This document shows positions 24,605 through 32,547 of a DNA stretch of 64,000 nt, piece by piece. Position numbers and translations under genes: made by a program. Source of the stretch: JADGRB01 sp963835825 (GTDB taxonomy: Bacteria; Myxococcota_A; Polyangia; Fen-1088); NCBI GenBank assembly GCA_963835825.1, contig CAWIGZ010000002.1:558001-622000 (forward strand), given 5' to 3'. How positions within the stretch are numbered: position 1 is the stretch's first letter; every line of letters starts with the position of its first letter. Below the pieces are notes generated by a model, which was given only the letters and a program-made list of their open reading frames with translations, had not been told where the DNA came from and did no database searches.

Positions 24605-25881
24605 CGCGCGCCCGCCACCGGCAGCCACAGCGTCGCCGTCGTTCCCGCGCCCGGCGCCGAACGGATGGAGAGCTCCCCGCCCAGCCGCTCGACGATGGCC
24701 CGCGCCAGGAAGATCCCCAGCCCCATTCCGTGGCCGGCCGGCTTGGTGGTGAAGAACGGCTCGCCCACCCGGGCCAGCAGCTCGGGCGAGATCCCGGCGC
24801 CACGATCGGCGACCTCGAACACCAGCCGCCCGGCTTCGCCGTCGGCCGCCACCCGGAGGCTGACCGGCGCGCCGGGGGGCGAGGCCTGTCGGGCGTTGTC
24901 GACCAGGCCGCGCAGCGCCTGTCCAAACGCGTGACGGGGCAGGGCGGTGGTCGCCGCGGCGGTCGTCTCGTCGACGGTGACGGTAACGGCGCGCTCGAGC
25001 TCCGGCGAAGAGGCGCCCAGGTCGTCGACCAGCTCCCGGACCGAGACGCGGGCGAACCGTTCGCCGGCCGGATTGCCGGCGTCGACGCGCATGCGCGCCA
25101 GGATCCGCCGGCAGCGCTCGACCTCCGCCCGCATCAAGCGCACGTCGTCGGCCGCGGCGGCCGGAGCGCCGGCGGCGACCACCGCGCGCTCGAGGTCCTT
25201 GGCCACCACCGCGATCGTCGACAGAGGCGTCGCCAGCTCGTGGGCCGCCCCGGCGGCCAGCGTCGCCAGCGAGGCCAGCCGCTCCTGCCGCGCCGCCAGG
25301 CTGCGCGATGACACGAGCTCCTCGTCGCGGGCGGCCAGCGCGCGGCGCACGCGCATCAGGAAGTAGACGATGAACGCCGACGCCACGCCGAAGGCCACCC
25401 ACATCCCGCGCAGGTGCAGCGCCATGTGCCCGGCGTGCCCTCCCGCGGCCGGCAGCGGCTGGTGGCGCTCGAACAGCACCAGCGACGACGCCAGCGACAG
25501 CAGTACCAGCAGCCAGGTCCAGGCCGCGCGCAAGGTGATGGCGGCGATGGCGATGGGGACCAGGTAGAGGAAGCTGAACGGGTTCTCGGGACCGCCGGTG
25601 AAATACAGCAGCCCCGAGAAGATGAGGACGTCGAGCGCCATCACCGCCAGCAGCCACCAGTCCGCGGGGGTCCAGGCCCGCGCGCAGGCGATGCACAGGA
25701 GGTTGGAGACCAGCGCCACCCCCACCAGCGCGAAGAGCGGCGCCAGCGGAATCTCCAGCTTCATGCCGAAGCGAACGGCCACGATGGTCAGCGCTTGCCC
25801 GGCCACGGTCGCGAACCGCAGCCGCACCAGCCAGCCAAAGTTGATCCGCGAGGGAGAGACCGGCTCGACCATGCCGGTCAA
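24601..25881 (-). CDS. regB: Redox-sensing histidine kinase, RegB/PrrB type
   Basis: The 426-residue protein has about six membrane segments in residues 20-175. Between them is GGPENPF at 96-102, matching the conserved GGxxNPF quinone-binding motif of RegB. The H-box is AAHELATPLSTI (His214) and Cys257 lies in VERCRRIL, at the place of the redox-active Cys of RegB. The ATPase domain has DNARQASPPG, DRGAGIS and GMGLGIFLARAI. It should phosphorylate the RegA-type regulator encoded immediately after it. TTG 25881 overlaps the upstream receiver gene's stop (TTGA); ATG 25872 is an alternative start. The overlaps on both sides mark a three-gene operon. Confidence 0.88.
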   Translation of the reverse strand: MTGMVEPVSPSRINFGWLVRLRFATVAGQALTIVAVRFGMKLEIPLAPLFALVGVALVSNLLCIACARAWTPADWWLLAVMALDVLIFSGLLYFTGGPENPFSFLYLVPIAIAAITLRAAWTWLLVLLSLASSLVLFERHQPLPAAGGHAGHMALHLRGMWVAFGVASAFIVYFLMRVRRALAARDEELVSSRSLAARQERLASLATLAAGAAHELATPLSTIAVVAKDLERAVVAAGAPAAAADDVRLMRAEVERCRRILARMRVDAGNPAGERFARVSVRELVDDLGASSPELERAVTVTVDETTAAATTALPRHAFGQALRGLVDNARQASPPGAPVSLRVAADGEAGRLVFEVADRGAGISPELLARVGEPFFTTKPAGHGMGLGIFLARAIVERLGGELSIRSAPGAGTTATLWLPVAGAR

Positions 25882-26294
25882 CTATATGACGGCGCCGCGC
25901 CTTTCACCTGAGCGAGACGGGCCAGCGTCCGCAGCAGCTCCGCGGGTTGGATCGGCTTGGGGCACAGCTCGATCGGACCGAGCTGGCTGCGCATCGAATC
26001 AGGGCTGAATCCGGCCGCCGTCACCAGAACGACCGGGACCGAGGCGAACGTCGGGTCCTGCAGCTGCTCCCGCCGGAAGTCCCACCCGTCGCAGTGGGGC
26101 ATCATCAGGTCGAGCAGGATCACCTCCGGCCGCAACCCGGCCCGCAGCCTGTTCAGCGCCTCGCCACCGTCGGCGGTGGCGGTCACCTGGTAGCCCTCGC
26201 TGGCCAGCAACTCGGCCAGCGCCACCCGCACGTCGGGGTCGTCCTCGACGACCAGAATGGTGTGAACGGAGCCGGCCAACTCAAAGGTCAACAT
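25878..26294 (-). CDS. Single-domain response regulator (receiver only)
   Basis: The 138-residue product from ATG 26294 is a CheY-like receiver: ILVVEDDPDVRVAL with the acidic pair, phospho-acceptor Asp62 in VILLDLMMPHCDGWDF, conserved Thr in VVLVTAAGF, and Lys in LCPKPIQPAELL. There is no output domain. It is the first gene of the operon with the RegB-like kinase (four-base overlap) and the RegA-like regulator, so it may act as a phosphate sink or an alternative output of that kinase. The open frame extends further upstream, but that part has shadow-like composition. Confidence 0.8.
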   Translation of the reverse strand: MLTFELAGSVHTILVVEDDPDVRVALAELLASEGYQVTATADGGEALNRLRAGLRPEVILLDLMMPHCDGWDFRREQLQDPTFASVPVVLVTAAGFSPDSMRSQLGPIELCPKPIQPAELLRTLARLAQVKGAAPSYS

Positions 26295-26452
26295 TGGGAG
26301 CGCCGCCGGTTCGTCAAGGGGATCGCCCCGAAAACGTACAAAATCTTCCCGCATCAGCTTGACGGACGGCGGCACCCACCTCGCCGGCGAAGAACCCGGA
26401 TCCGCGAATGGGGGGTTCAAGATGTTCCGCGCGACCGTCGATGGACCTGTCC

Positions 26453-27049
26453 ATGAGCGTCGCGCTCGCCCGCCAAGCCCCGTACCCCGTGCGGATCCAG
26501 CAGAGACGTTGCGGCAAGTGTGGGAAGCTGGTGTCGCGGTCCGCCTACGCCTGTCGCCGCTGCGGCAAGACCCAGCGCATCCGGCCACGGATGTTTCTCC
26601 TCTTCTCGGCGGTGGGGTTGATGGTCGGAATGTTTGCCATCGCCACCGCGAGCGCGCTCGCGCCGCAGGCCCATCCGGGAGAGGCCGCGGCGGTCACGCG
26701 CGTTTTGCCGGAGGCGCACGGCCCCGTGGCGCCCGGAGCCACGAGCGAGGTGAGCGCGAGCGAGCTCTGGATGAGCTACTCACGCGACGCGGCCGGCGCC
26801 GACCGCGTCTACCGGGAGCATTCGGTGGTGGTGACCGGCGACGTCCAGGCCATCGAGCGCAACTACGAGGGTGAGACGGTGGTGCGGCTCTCCGCCGGGA
26901 ACGCGTTCGACACCGTCAACGCCACGCTGGCGACCCGGAACGAACCGGTGCAGGGGAGGCTCGCCAGGGGGCATGCGGTCTCGTTGCTCTGTGTGGGACG
27001 CGGCGCCCTGCTGGGCGCGCCGCTCCTCGGCAGCTGCTTCGTCCGCTAG
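26453..27049 (+). CDS. Membrane protein with zinc ribbon and OB-fold (tRNA_anti-like) domain
   Basis: The protein (198 residues from ATG 26453; ATG 26441 and 26408 are alternatives) begins with a zinc ribbon, RRCGKCGKLVSRSAYACRRCGK. One membrane helix follows (MFLLFSAVGLMVGMFAIATASALA), then an extracytoplasmic domain. Its ELWMSYSRDAAGADRVYREHSVVVTGDV and RLARGHAVSLLCVGRGALLG match the tRNA_anti-like (PF12869-type) OB fold, found in many secreted bacterial proteins of unknown role. The last codons lie in a 27-base direct repeat, and the stop codon is the start of an interspersed repeat (27046-27131). Confidence 0.65.
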   Translation: MSVALARQAPYPVRIQQRRCGKCGKLVSRSAYACRRCGKTQRIRPRMFLLFSAVGLMVGMFAIATASALAPQAHPGEAAAVTRVLPEAHGPVAPGATSEVSASELWMSYSRDAAGADRVYREHSVVVTGDVQAIERNYEGETVVRLSAGNAFDTVNATLATRNEPVQGRLARGHAVSLLCVGRGALLGAPLLGSCFVR

Positions 27050-27164
27050 GAGGGCGTCGCCGAAAGGCGACGGTGAGCGAAGCGAACGACGGACATTGGC
27101 CCGACGACGTGCCGCCCGATAGGCGGCCTAGCTTCGCCGCTCCTCGGCAGCTGCTTCGTCCGCT
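27021..27164 (+). repeat. Direct repeat of 27 bases flanking an interspersed repeat
   Basis: CGCTCCTCGGCAGCTGCTTC plus GTCCGCT occurs exactly at 27021-27047 and again at 27138-27164, 117 bases apart. The first copy is the 3' end of the OB-fold gene. The second lies beyond the 86-base repeat. This arrangement suggests a small duplication that accompanied insertion or expansion of the intervening repeat. Confidence 0.8.
27046..27131 (+). repeat. Interspersed palindromic repeat, copy A
   Basis: An 86-base unit runs from CTAGGAGGGCG to GATAGGCGGCCTAG. It contains a perfect hairpin with a GAAA tetraloop, GTCGCCGAAAGGCGAC. The gene's TAG stop is in its first bases. An inverted, slightly shorter copy is at 29087-29165. 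It may serve as a transcription terminator or as a mobile hairpin element. Confidence 0.75.
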
Positions 27165-27179
27165 GGCTTCGCTGCTCGG

Positions 27180-27935
27180 TCAATCGGCGCCGGCGCTCGA
27201 GCGGCCGCGGCGGGCGGCGTAGCGCGGCGACGCCGTCAGCAAGCGCGCGTGCAGCGCCTCCGCCGAGACCTGACCCGGGGCGGTGGCGCCGGCGATGAAG
27301 CCGTACGCCAGCAGCGATCCGGCGGCGGCGAGCTCGACGCGAAGCCCGTCGTCGACCGCCCCCATCCCGATCACCGCGGTGCGCTTCGGCCGGCGGGCGA
27401 GGAGCGTCCCCAGCGCCGCCCGATCGTCCGCGCTCTTCACCGCGGTGGCGACCTTGGCGACGGCGCCGGGCGCGGCTTGGTGGCAGCGGTCGACGACGGC
27501 GAGCAGCAGGTCGAGCGGGGGCGTGGCGGTGAAGTCGTGGTGCGAGACGACGAGCTGCCCCGCCGGTCGCCGGCGCACCAGCGCCGCCACCTCGGCGATG
27601 ATGCCGGCGTCGTCCTCGACGTCGGCCCAGGAGGCGACGGCCAGCGCGGAGCGGAATCGCGCCAGTCGCTCGGCGTCTCCCGCCGCGAACCGGCCCCCCT
27701 GGCTGGCGCTGCGGATGGTGACCAGCACCGGCGTGCCGCTCGCCTCCAGGCGCGCGCAGGACGCGAGGCCGGCGTCGTCGAGCCGCTGCCCCGAAAACAG
27801 ATCGATCCGCGCCTCCACCAGATCGAACGGACGGGAATTGGGCGCGAGAGTCGCGCAGGCGGCCAGCGCCTCCACCCGGTCGGCCACCCCGACGATCAGC
27901 GGCCCGCGGTCGAGGTCCAGCATTCCGGGCGGCAT
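27180..27935 (-). CDS. aroD: 3-dehydroquinate dehydratase, type I
   Basis: Starting at ATG 27935, the 251-residue protein is a TIM barrel of the type I DHQ dehydratase family. The catalytic His is in VVSHHDF and the Schiff-base Lys in AVAKVATAV. The substrate-binding Arg is probably in TIRSASQGGRF, and the end is YGFIAGATAPGQVSAEAL. It dehydrates 3-dehydroquinate to 3-dehydroshikimate, the third step of the shikimate pathway, in the cytoplasm. The longer open frame upstream has biased composition and lacks support. No other shikimate gene is nearby. Confidence 0.9.
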   Translation of the reverse strand: MPPGMLDLDRGPLIVGVADRVEALAACATLAPNSRPFDLVEARIDLFSGQRLDDAGLASCARLEASGTPVLVTIRSASQGGRFAAGDAERLARFRSALAVASWADVEDDAGIIAEVAALVRRRPAGQLVVSHHDFTATPPLDLLLAVVDRCHQAAPGAVAKVATAVKSADDRAALGTLLARRPKRTAVIGMGAVDDGLRVELAAAGSLLAYGFIAGATAPGQVSAEALHARLLTASPRYAARRGRSSAGAD

Positions 27936-27975
27936 TGTAACAGTGTCCCCGGCGCGCCGCCGTCGGCGCGGCGCT

Positions 27976-28287
27976 TCAGCGATCGGCGCCGAGATCGCTG
28001 GTCGCGCCGTCGCTTTGCGCAACGTGGTCGGCGGCCGCGTCGGTCGTGGCCTGGCCATCCGTGGCGCCGTCGATGGCCGCGTCGTCCGAGGCGCTGGGGG
28101 CATCCGCCGCGGCGGCGTCGAACGGGCGATTGGGCTCGACGAACTTTCCGCCTCCGCTGCTGTCGGTGCAGCCCCAGACGAGCAGCGCGCCGGCACCGGC
28201 CAGCGCTCCCACCAGCGCGAACGCCCCGGCCATCTTCTTGCTGCCTGACCTGGTCGCCGACTTCCCGACGAAACGGACATCCGCCAT
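27976..28287 (-). CDS. Small Asp/Ala-rich lipoprotein
   Basis: The ATG at 28287 follows a good ribosome site (GAGGAGA); the longer frame to 28353 is not needed. The 103-residue protein has a basic N-terminus, a membrane segment (MAGAFALVGALAGAGALLVW) ending in the lipobox WGCTD, and an acidic low-complexity tail (DAAAADAPSASDDAAIDG) repeating Asp-Ala-Ala. No fold or function can be told. It is the first of three neighbouring small low-complexity lipoproteins on this strand. Confidence 0.65.
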   Translation of the reverse strand: MADVRFVGKSATRSGSKKMAGAFALVGALAGAGALLVWGCTDSSGGGKFVEPNRPFDAAAADAPSASDDAAIDGATDGQATTDAAADHVAQSDGATSDLGADR

Positions 28288-28397
28288 TGCGATCTCTCCT
28301 CGGCCGACAAGGGGCCGCCCAGCAGAGTACGCCACGGCGACGGGACCCGGCAAGTTCGGGGCGCGAGGCGCGCCGTCAGAGATCCGTCAGCCGGTCG

Positions 28398-28934
28398 TCA
28401 GCCTGCGGTCGCGGCGTCGACGTTCGTCCCGCCGGACCCGCTCGCTCCGCCGGTGGCGGGCGTTCCCCCGGTGCCGGTGGTGCCGCCGGTGGCGGGCTTT
28501 CCCCCGGTGCCGGCGGTGCCGCCGGTGGCGGGCTTTCCGCCGGCGCCGCCGGTGGCGGGCGTTCCGCCGGTGCCGGTGCTACCGCCGGTGGCGGGTTTTC
28601 CCCCGGTGCCGCCGGTGGCGGGCTTTCCGCCGGCGCCGCCGGTGGCGGGCGTCCCGCCGCTGCCAGTCGTTCCCCCGGTGGCGGTCTTTCCGCCTGTCCC
28701 GGTGAGTCCGCCGGTTCCGGGCGCGCCGCCCGTCGCGACGATGCCGCCCGTGCCGGTCATCCCGCCGGCGCCGGGCCCATCGGTCCCGGCGTCCACGAGG
28801 CCCGCACTTCCCGCCGCACCGTCGAGCGTATCGTTCTGGAAGGTCGACGGACCTTGTTTGTAGGCGGAGTCGTCCTCGCAGGAGATCAGCAGGCCCAACC
28901 CGAAAAGAGACGCGAGTAGGGCCAGCCGTCGCAT
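28398..28934 (-). CDS. Gly-Thr repeat lipoprotein
   Basis: The 178-residue product has a lipoprotein signal (LFGLGLLISCEDD). After a short polar part it consists of degenerate GTGG[TK]PATGG repeats to the end (ATGGAGGKPATGGTGGKPATG and variants). Such regions are extended flexible linkers and usually join a lipid anchor to a catalytic domain, but here no domain follows: the frame ends NVDAATAG. It may be a surface spacer, or the downstream domain may have been lost. Comparable linkers are in the products at 17861, 29162, 42199 and 61980. Confidence 0.65.
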   Translation of the reverse strand: MRRLALLASLFGLGLLISCEDDSAYKQGPSTFQNDTLDGAAGSAGLVDAGTDGPGAGGMTGTGGIVATGGAPGTGGLTGTGGKTATGGTTGSGGTPATGGAGGKPATGGTGGKPATGGSTGTGGTPATGGAGGKPATGGTAGTGGKPATGGTTGTGGTPATGGASGSGGTNVDAATAG

Positions 28935-29054
28935 CGACCCATTTTAAGTCAGTCCGGTCGCGTCCCCTAGAAAAAGCCGGGCCGATGCTGCCGGCCACGT
29001 TCCGCGGCCGACGCGCGTTCCACGTCGGGGCCGTCAATCGGCCGGTTGACGCCT

Positions 29055-29165
29055 TCGCTCACCGTCGCCTTTTCGGCGACGCCCTCCTAGGCCGCCTATC
29101 GGGCGGCACGTCGTCGGGCATGGTTCGCTTCGCTCACCGTCGCCTTTTCGGCGACGCCCTCCTAG
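29055..29165 (-). repeat. Interspersed palindromic repeat, copy B plus partial third copy
   Basis: The inverse of the unit at 27046-27131 fills 29087-29165, again starting with the CTAG that carries the stop codon of the adjoining gene (29162). A further partial copy with the same GTCGCC...GGCGAC hairpin is at 29055-29090, sharing the central CTAG. The GAAA loop is GAAAA in both these copies. Confidence 0.75.
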
Positions 29166-29602
29166 GCGCCGCCTGCGCCGGCCCCACCGGTGGTGCCCGC
29201 CGCTCCGCTGGTGCCTGGGCCGCCGCCTTTACCGCCTGCGCCGCCGGTGGTCCCTGCCGCTCCGCCGGTGCCCGCGCCGCCGCCGGCGCCCGCGCCACCG
29301 CCTTTGCCGCCGACGCCGCCGGCCGTGCCCGCCGCGCCGCCGGTGCCCGCGCCGCCGCCTTTACCGCCCGCGCCGCCGGCGGTGCCCGCCACTCCGCCGG
29401 TGCCCGCGCCGCCGCCGCTGCCCGCCACTCCGCCGCTGCCCGCCACTCCGCCGGTGCCCGCTCCGCCGCCGCTGCCGCCCGCGCCGGACCCCCCGGTGGC
29501 GTTGGAGCCACCGGTTCCGGTGATCGGGGTGGTGCTGCTCGAACAGGCGAAGGTCGTGAGCGCGATGGCCAGGAACGGAACGGCAAGCGTCTTCTTAATC
29601 AT
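29162..29602 (-). CDS. Gly-rich lipoprotein (GTGG/GAGG repeats)
   Basis: A 146-residue product from ATG 29602 with a lipoprotein signal (FLAIALTTFACSS) and an almost pure Gly/Ala/Thr tail (GGAGTGGVAGSGGVAG type repeats with GGKGGG inserts). Like its neighbour at 28398 it lacks any folded domain. The stop codon TAG is the first part of the interspersed repeat copy B. A downstream domain may have been lost when that repeat arrived, but this is speculation. Confidence 0.6.
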   Translation of the reverse strand: MIKKTLAVPFLAIALTTFACSSSTTPITGTGGSNATGGSGAGGSGGGAGTGGVAGSGGVAGSGGGAGTGGVAGTAGGAGGKGGGAGTGGAAGTAGGVGGKGGGAGAGGGAGTGGAAGTTGGAGGKGGGPGTSGAAGTTGGAGAGGA

Positions 29603-29652
29603 TCAATCTCCCCGAGGTTGGGGCGGAGTGTAGCGGGCACGGGCGCGGCGGT

Positions 29653-30288
29653 CTATTGACCGTCGGTCGCGCCACGCAGCCCGAGATCGAGCGCGCGCAC
29701 CTTGTCGAACCGCTGTCCGACGTCCATCCAGTTCCAGATGTTCCAGACCGCCTCGAAGAAGCTCTTCTTGTCGGGACCGTACTGCAGATAAAACGCGTGC
29801 TCCCAGGCGTCGAGCACCAGGATCGGGACGCCGCCCTGATGGATATTGCCCTGGTGATCGTAGATCTGCGTGGTCACCAGCCGCTTGGCGACCGGCTCCC
29901 AGGAGAGCGCCGCCCACCCCGAGCCCATGATCGTCATGGCCGCGTTGGTGAGCTGGGCGCGGAACTGGGTGAATCCACCGAAGTCCTGCGTGATCTGCGT
30001 GCTGAGCGCGCCGGTCGGCTCGCCGCCCGCCTTGGGCGCCAGGTTCTGCCAGAACAGCGAGTGCAGCACGTGACCGGAGGTGTGGAACGCCAGCGCCTTT
30101 TCGAGCGCGGCGATCTTGGCGAAGTCGTTCTTGGCGCGCGCTTCCGCGAGCCCTTCAGTCGCCGTGTTGGCGCCCGCGACGTACGCCGCGTGATGTTTGT
30201 CGTGGTGCAGTTGCATGATCTTGCCCGAGACGTGGGGCTCGAGAGCGCCGTAGTCGTAGGGCAGTTCGGGGAGGGTGTACTTTGTCAT
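29653..30288 (-). CDS. Superoxide dismutase, Fe/Mn family
   Basis: The 211-residue enzyme has all four metal ligands: His28 (MQLHHDKHH), His76 (GHVLHSLFW), Asp160 and His164 (LVLDAWEHAFYLQY). The C-terminal NIWNWMDVGQRF is also conserved. It dismutates superoxide in the cytoplasm, with no signal peptide. The LHSLFW and YDHQGNIHQGG motifs resemble actinobacterial and myxobacterial enzymes of the iron or cambialistic type; the metal cannot be assigned by sequence alone. It appears monocistronic. Confidence 0.95.
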   Translation of the reverse strand: MTKYTLPELPYDYGALEPHVSGKIMQLHHDKHHAAYVAGANTATEGLAEARAKNDFAKIAALEKALAFHTSGHVLHSLFWQNLAPKAGGEPTGALSTQITQDFGGFTQFRAQLTNAAMTIMGSGWAALSWEPVAKRLVTTQIYDHQGNIHQGGVPILVLDAWEHAFYLQYGPDKKSFFEAVWNIWNWMDVGQRFDKVRALDLGLRGATDGQ

Positions 30289-30405
30289 GCGCGCGAATAT
30301 GACAACCGTGCGGCGCCGCGCAAGTGCGGATGAGCAAGGGGGGCGACGACCGATTCGCGCGATTCGGGGAGGGAGGCCGCTGGCGCTTCCGTGATCCCGG
30401 GCGAT

Positions 30406-31431
30406 CTACGTGCGGGTGAGGCGCTTTTCCCGACGGAGCCGCTTGCGGACCACCGCGGCGGCGCGGCGGGCGATCGTCGCCTGGGTCGGCTTCCGCCCGG
30501 CCATCGGCTCCTGCTCGGCGTGGTGCTCGACGAAGTCGCCCGGCGTGCAACCGAGCTCGAACATCGTCACCTCCCGCTTGCCCCGATCGCCCAGGCGGAA
30601 CGGTACGACCGCGGCGCCGATGCCGGCTCCCACGTAGACCGCGCCGGCCGGCTCGCCCTCTTGGGTGCCAATGTGATCGCGCGAGCCGTAAAGGCCGTGG
30701 ACGTACCGGTGGCCGCCGATCATGCCGACCGCGAGCTCGTGGAGCCGCGCCAGCGTCACCTGGCCGCCGTGCGTGTGCCCCGACAGAACGAGCGGGATTC
30801 CGCAGCGCCACAGACCGTCGGCCTCCTCCGCGATGTGCGACAGCGCGATCGTCGGCAGGTCCCGGCGCAGACCTTTGACGGCGGCGTCACGCTGCGCGTG
30901 TCCGGTGTACGCGTCGTCGAGGCCGACCACCTGCAACCGCTCGCCGCGGAGGGTGACGGTGGTGTTGCGGTTGCGCAGCACCTCGGCCCCTCCGTGCTGG
31001 AGCGCCTTGGTGACCTCGTCGGCGCCGGACCAGTAGTCGTGGTTGCCGAGGACGGCGATCACCGGCGCCTGAAACAGGCGGATCACCTCCGACAGCTGAT
31101 CCAGGTAGAGCTGGCTGTGGCAGACGAAGTCACCCGAAAGCAGGACGAGATCCGGGCGCTCGGCATTGGTCATCTCGGCCGCCGCTCGCTGAACGTCGAA
31201 AGGCGTGATGCGGCCGACGTGCAGGTCGGTCAGGTGCGCGATCCGCAGGTGGCTGACCTGACCGCGGTAGGTGGCCGGTCCGGCAAACCGGCGCAGCGCG
31301 ATCCCGTAGCGACGGGCGCCGCTCGAAGGGCGAGAGGTCGCGTGCGCGCGACGGGCGGCCATTCGCGCGGCCCAGGCCGCAACATCCTCGACCGTCGAAG
31401 GCACTGTCACAGTCGGATGAGAACCGCTCAC
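30406..31431 (-). CDS. Metallophosphoesterase, YaeI-like
   Basis: The 341-residue protein carries the calcineurin-like metal site motifs in order: DLHVG (near residue 70), SGDFVC, GNHDYW, ALSHIAEE and SGHTHGGQ. YaeI-type enzymes hydrolyse phosphodiester or phosphomonoester bonds, with lipid-type substrates suspected. There is no membrane segment, unlike the paralogue at 46203-47360, but the Arg-rich tail (ARRAAAVVRKRLRREKR) could bind membrane or nucleic acid. The start at ATG 31431 leaves a 60-residue basic N-terminal part before the domain. Confidence 0.85.
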   Translation of the reverse strand: MSGSHPTVTVPSTVEDVAAWAARMAARRAHATSRPSSGARRYGIALRRFAGPATYRGQVSHLRIAHLTDLHVGRITPFDVQRAAAEMTNAERPDLVLLSGDFVCHSQLYLDQLSEVIRLFQAPVIAVLGNHDYWSGADEVTKALQHGGAEVLRNRNTTVTLRGERLQVVGLDDAYTGHAQRDAAVKGLRRDLPTIALSHIAEEADGLWRCGIPLVLSGHTHGGQVTLARLHELAVGMIGGHRYVHGLYGSRDHIGTQEGEPAGAVYVGAGIGAAVVPFRLGDRGKREVTMFELGCTPGDFVEHHAEQEPMAGRKPTQATIARRAAAVVRKRLRREKRLTRT

Positions 31432-31508
31432 GGAGTCCGTTGAATATAACCCCCGGGGGGCGGCCTCGGCCGCTCAAATCGACCACGCACCTCGACCGAC
31501 ATCAACTT

Positions 31509-31529
31509 CGGGACCCTGAGAGGGTCCCG
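31509..31529 (-). terminator. Hairpin after the LysR gene
   Basis: CGGGACCCT and AGGGTCCCG pair perfectly over nine bases with a GAG loop, 43 bases beyond the stop of the LysR gene. No T run follows on the minus strand, so its strength as a terminator is uncertain. A similar hairpin (ACCCT/AGGGT core) is the unit of the tandem array at 45793-46072. Confidence 0.4.
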
Positions 31530-31571
31530 CGCCCCCCGCGAAGAGCTCGTTCTCCCTCGAGCAGGTCCCGG

Positions 31572-32456
31572 TCAGTCGTTGGAGGATTGCTGGACCAGCT
31601 CGAGGAAGGCGCGGGCGGCGTGGCTGAGGGTGCGGGTCTTGGCGTAGAGGAGGCGGACCTTGCGCTCGACGTGCAGCTCCTTGACGTTCACCTCGCGCAG
31701 CACGCCGCTCTCGACGTCGTGGCGGACGCACATGCGGGGAAGGAAGGCCACCCCTTCGTCGTTCTGGACCAGGCGGCGGATCGTCTCCAGCGTCGGCATC
31801 TCCACGTCCATGCGCAGCGGGATCTTGTGCCGGCGAAACTCCCGCAGCACCACCTCGCGGTAGGGCGACAGGACGTTGTGGGCGATGAAGGTCTCTTCGC
31901 CGAGCTCGGTGATCGACACGGAGCGCCGCCGCGCCAGGCGGTGCTTGGGTGACACGATGAAGGCCAGCGCGTCGGTGTAGATGACCTTGGCGACCAGGCG
32001 ATCGTCGCCGGGATCGTAGCTGGCCACCCCGAGCTCGAGGTCGCCCTCCAGCAGCTCGACCGGGATGCGGCTCGACTGGGCGCGCCGGATCTGGACCTTG
32101 ATCTTGGGAAACTTCCCGCGGTAGCGCTGGATGTAAGGGAGGAGGTACAGCGTCGACGACTCGTTGGCGCCGACCACCAACCGGCCGGCCGACTTGTCGC
32201 GCAGCTCGGCCAGCGCGCCCTCCAGCTCCTCCTCCAGGTTGCGGAAGCGGCGGGCGAAGTCGAGCACGGTGCGGCCGGTGTCGGTCGGGACCAGCTCCTT
32301 GGCGCCGCGATCGATCAGCTTCTCGCCGATCTCGCTCTCCAGGCGCTGCACCGCCAGCGAGATGGCCGGTTGGGTTCGGTAGAGCTTCTCGGCGGCGCGC
32401 GAGAAGCTGCGCTCGCTGACGACGGTGGCGAAGACCTGCAGCGCGTGGAGCTCCAT
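31572..32456 (-). CDS. LysR family transcriptional regulator
   Basis: The 294-residue protein has the LysR winged helix (LHALQVFATVVSERSFSRAAEKL, TQPAISLAVQRLESEIGEKLIDR) and a periplasmic-binding-protein-like effector domain (about 90-290). It is divergent from the leuA-type gene with 91 bases between starts, and an ATAA/TTAT dyad with LysR spacing lies in the gap. This suggests that it controls leuA and itself. The effector is unknown; a branched-chain intermediate is a reasonable guess from context only. Confidence 0.9.
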   Translation of the reverse strand: MELHALQVFATVVSERSFSRAAEKLYRTQPAISLAVQRLESEIGEKLIDRGAKELVPTDTGRTVLDFARRFRNLEEELEGALAELRDKSAGRLVVGANESSTLYLLPYIQRYRGKFPKIKVQIRRAQSSRIPVELLEGDLELGVASYDPGDDRLVAKVIYTDALAFIVSPKHRLARRRSVSITELGEETFIAHNVLSPYREVVLREFRRHKIPLRMDVEMPTLETIRRLVQNDEGVAFLPRMCVRHDVESGVLREVNVKELHVERKVRLLYAKTRTLSHAARAFLELVQQSSND

Positions 32457-32473
32457 GGCGACGCATGGTAGAG

Positions 32474-32490
32474 TATAACGAACGCTTATA
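32474..32490. promoter_or_regulatory. LysR-type dyad between the LysR and leuA genes
   Basis: TATAA (32474-32478) and TTATA (32486-32490) face each other across seven bases, fitting the T-N11-A rule of LysR recognition sites. The surrounding 32470-32520 is clearly AT-rich (a second ATTATAAAT at 32503) and should hold both promoters. Regulation is inferred. Confidence 0.5.
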
Positions 32491-32547
32491 GAACCAAGAA
32501 CAATTATAAATTTGCGAAATCAAGACCCCGGACCCAAGGTTGAGCCC

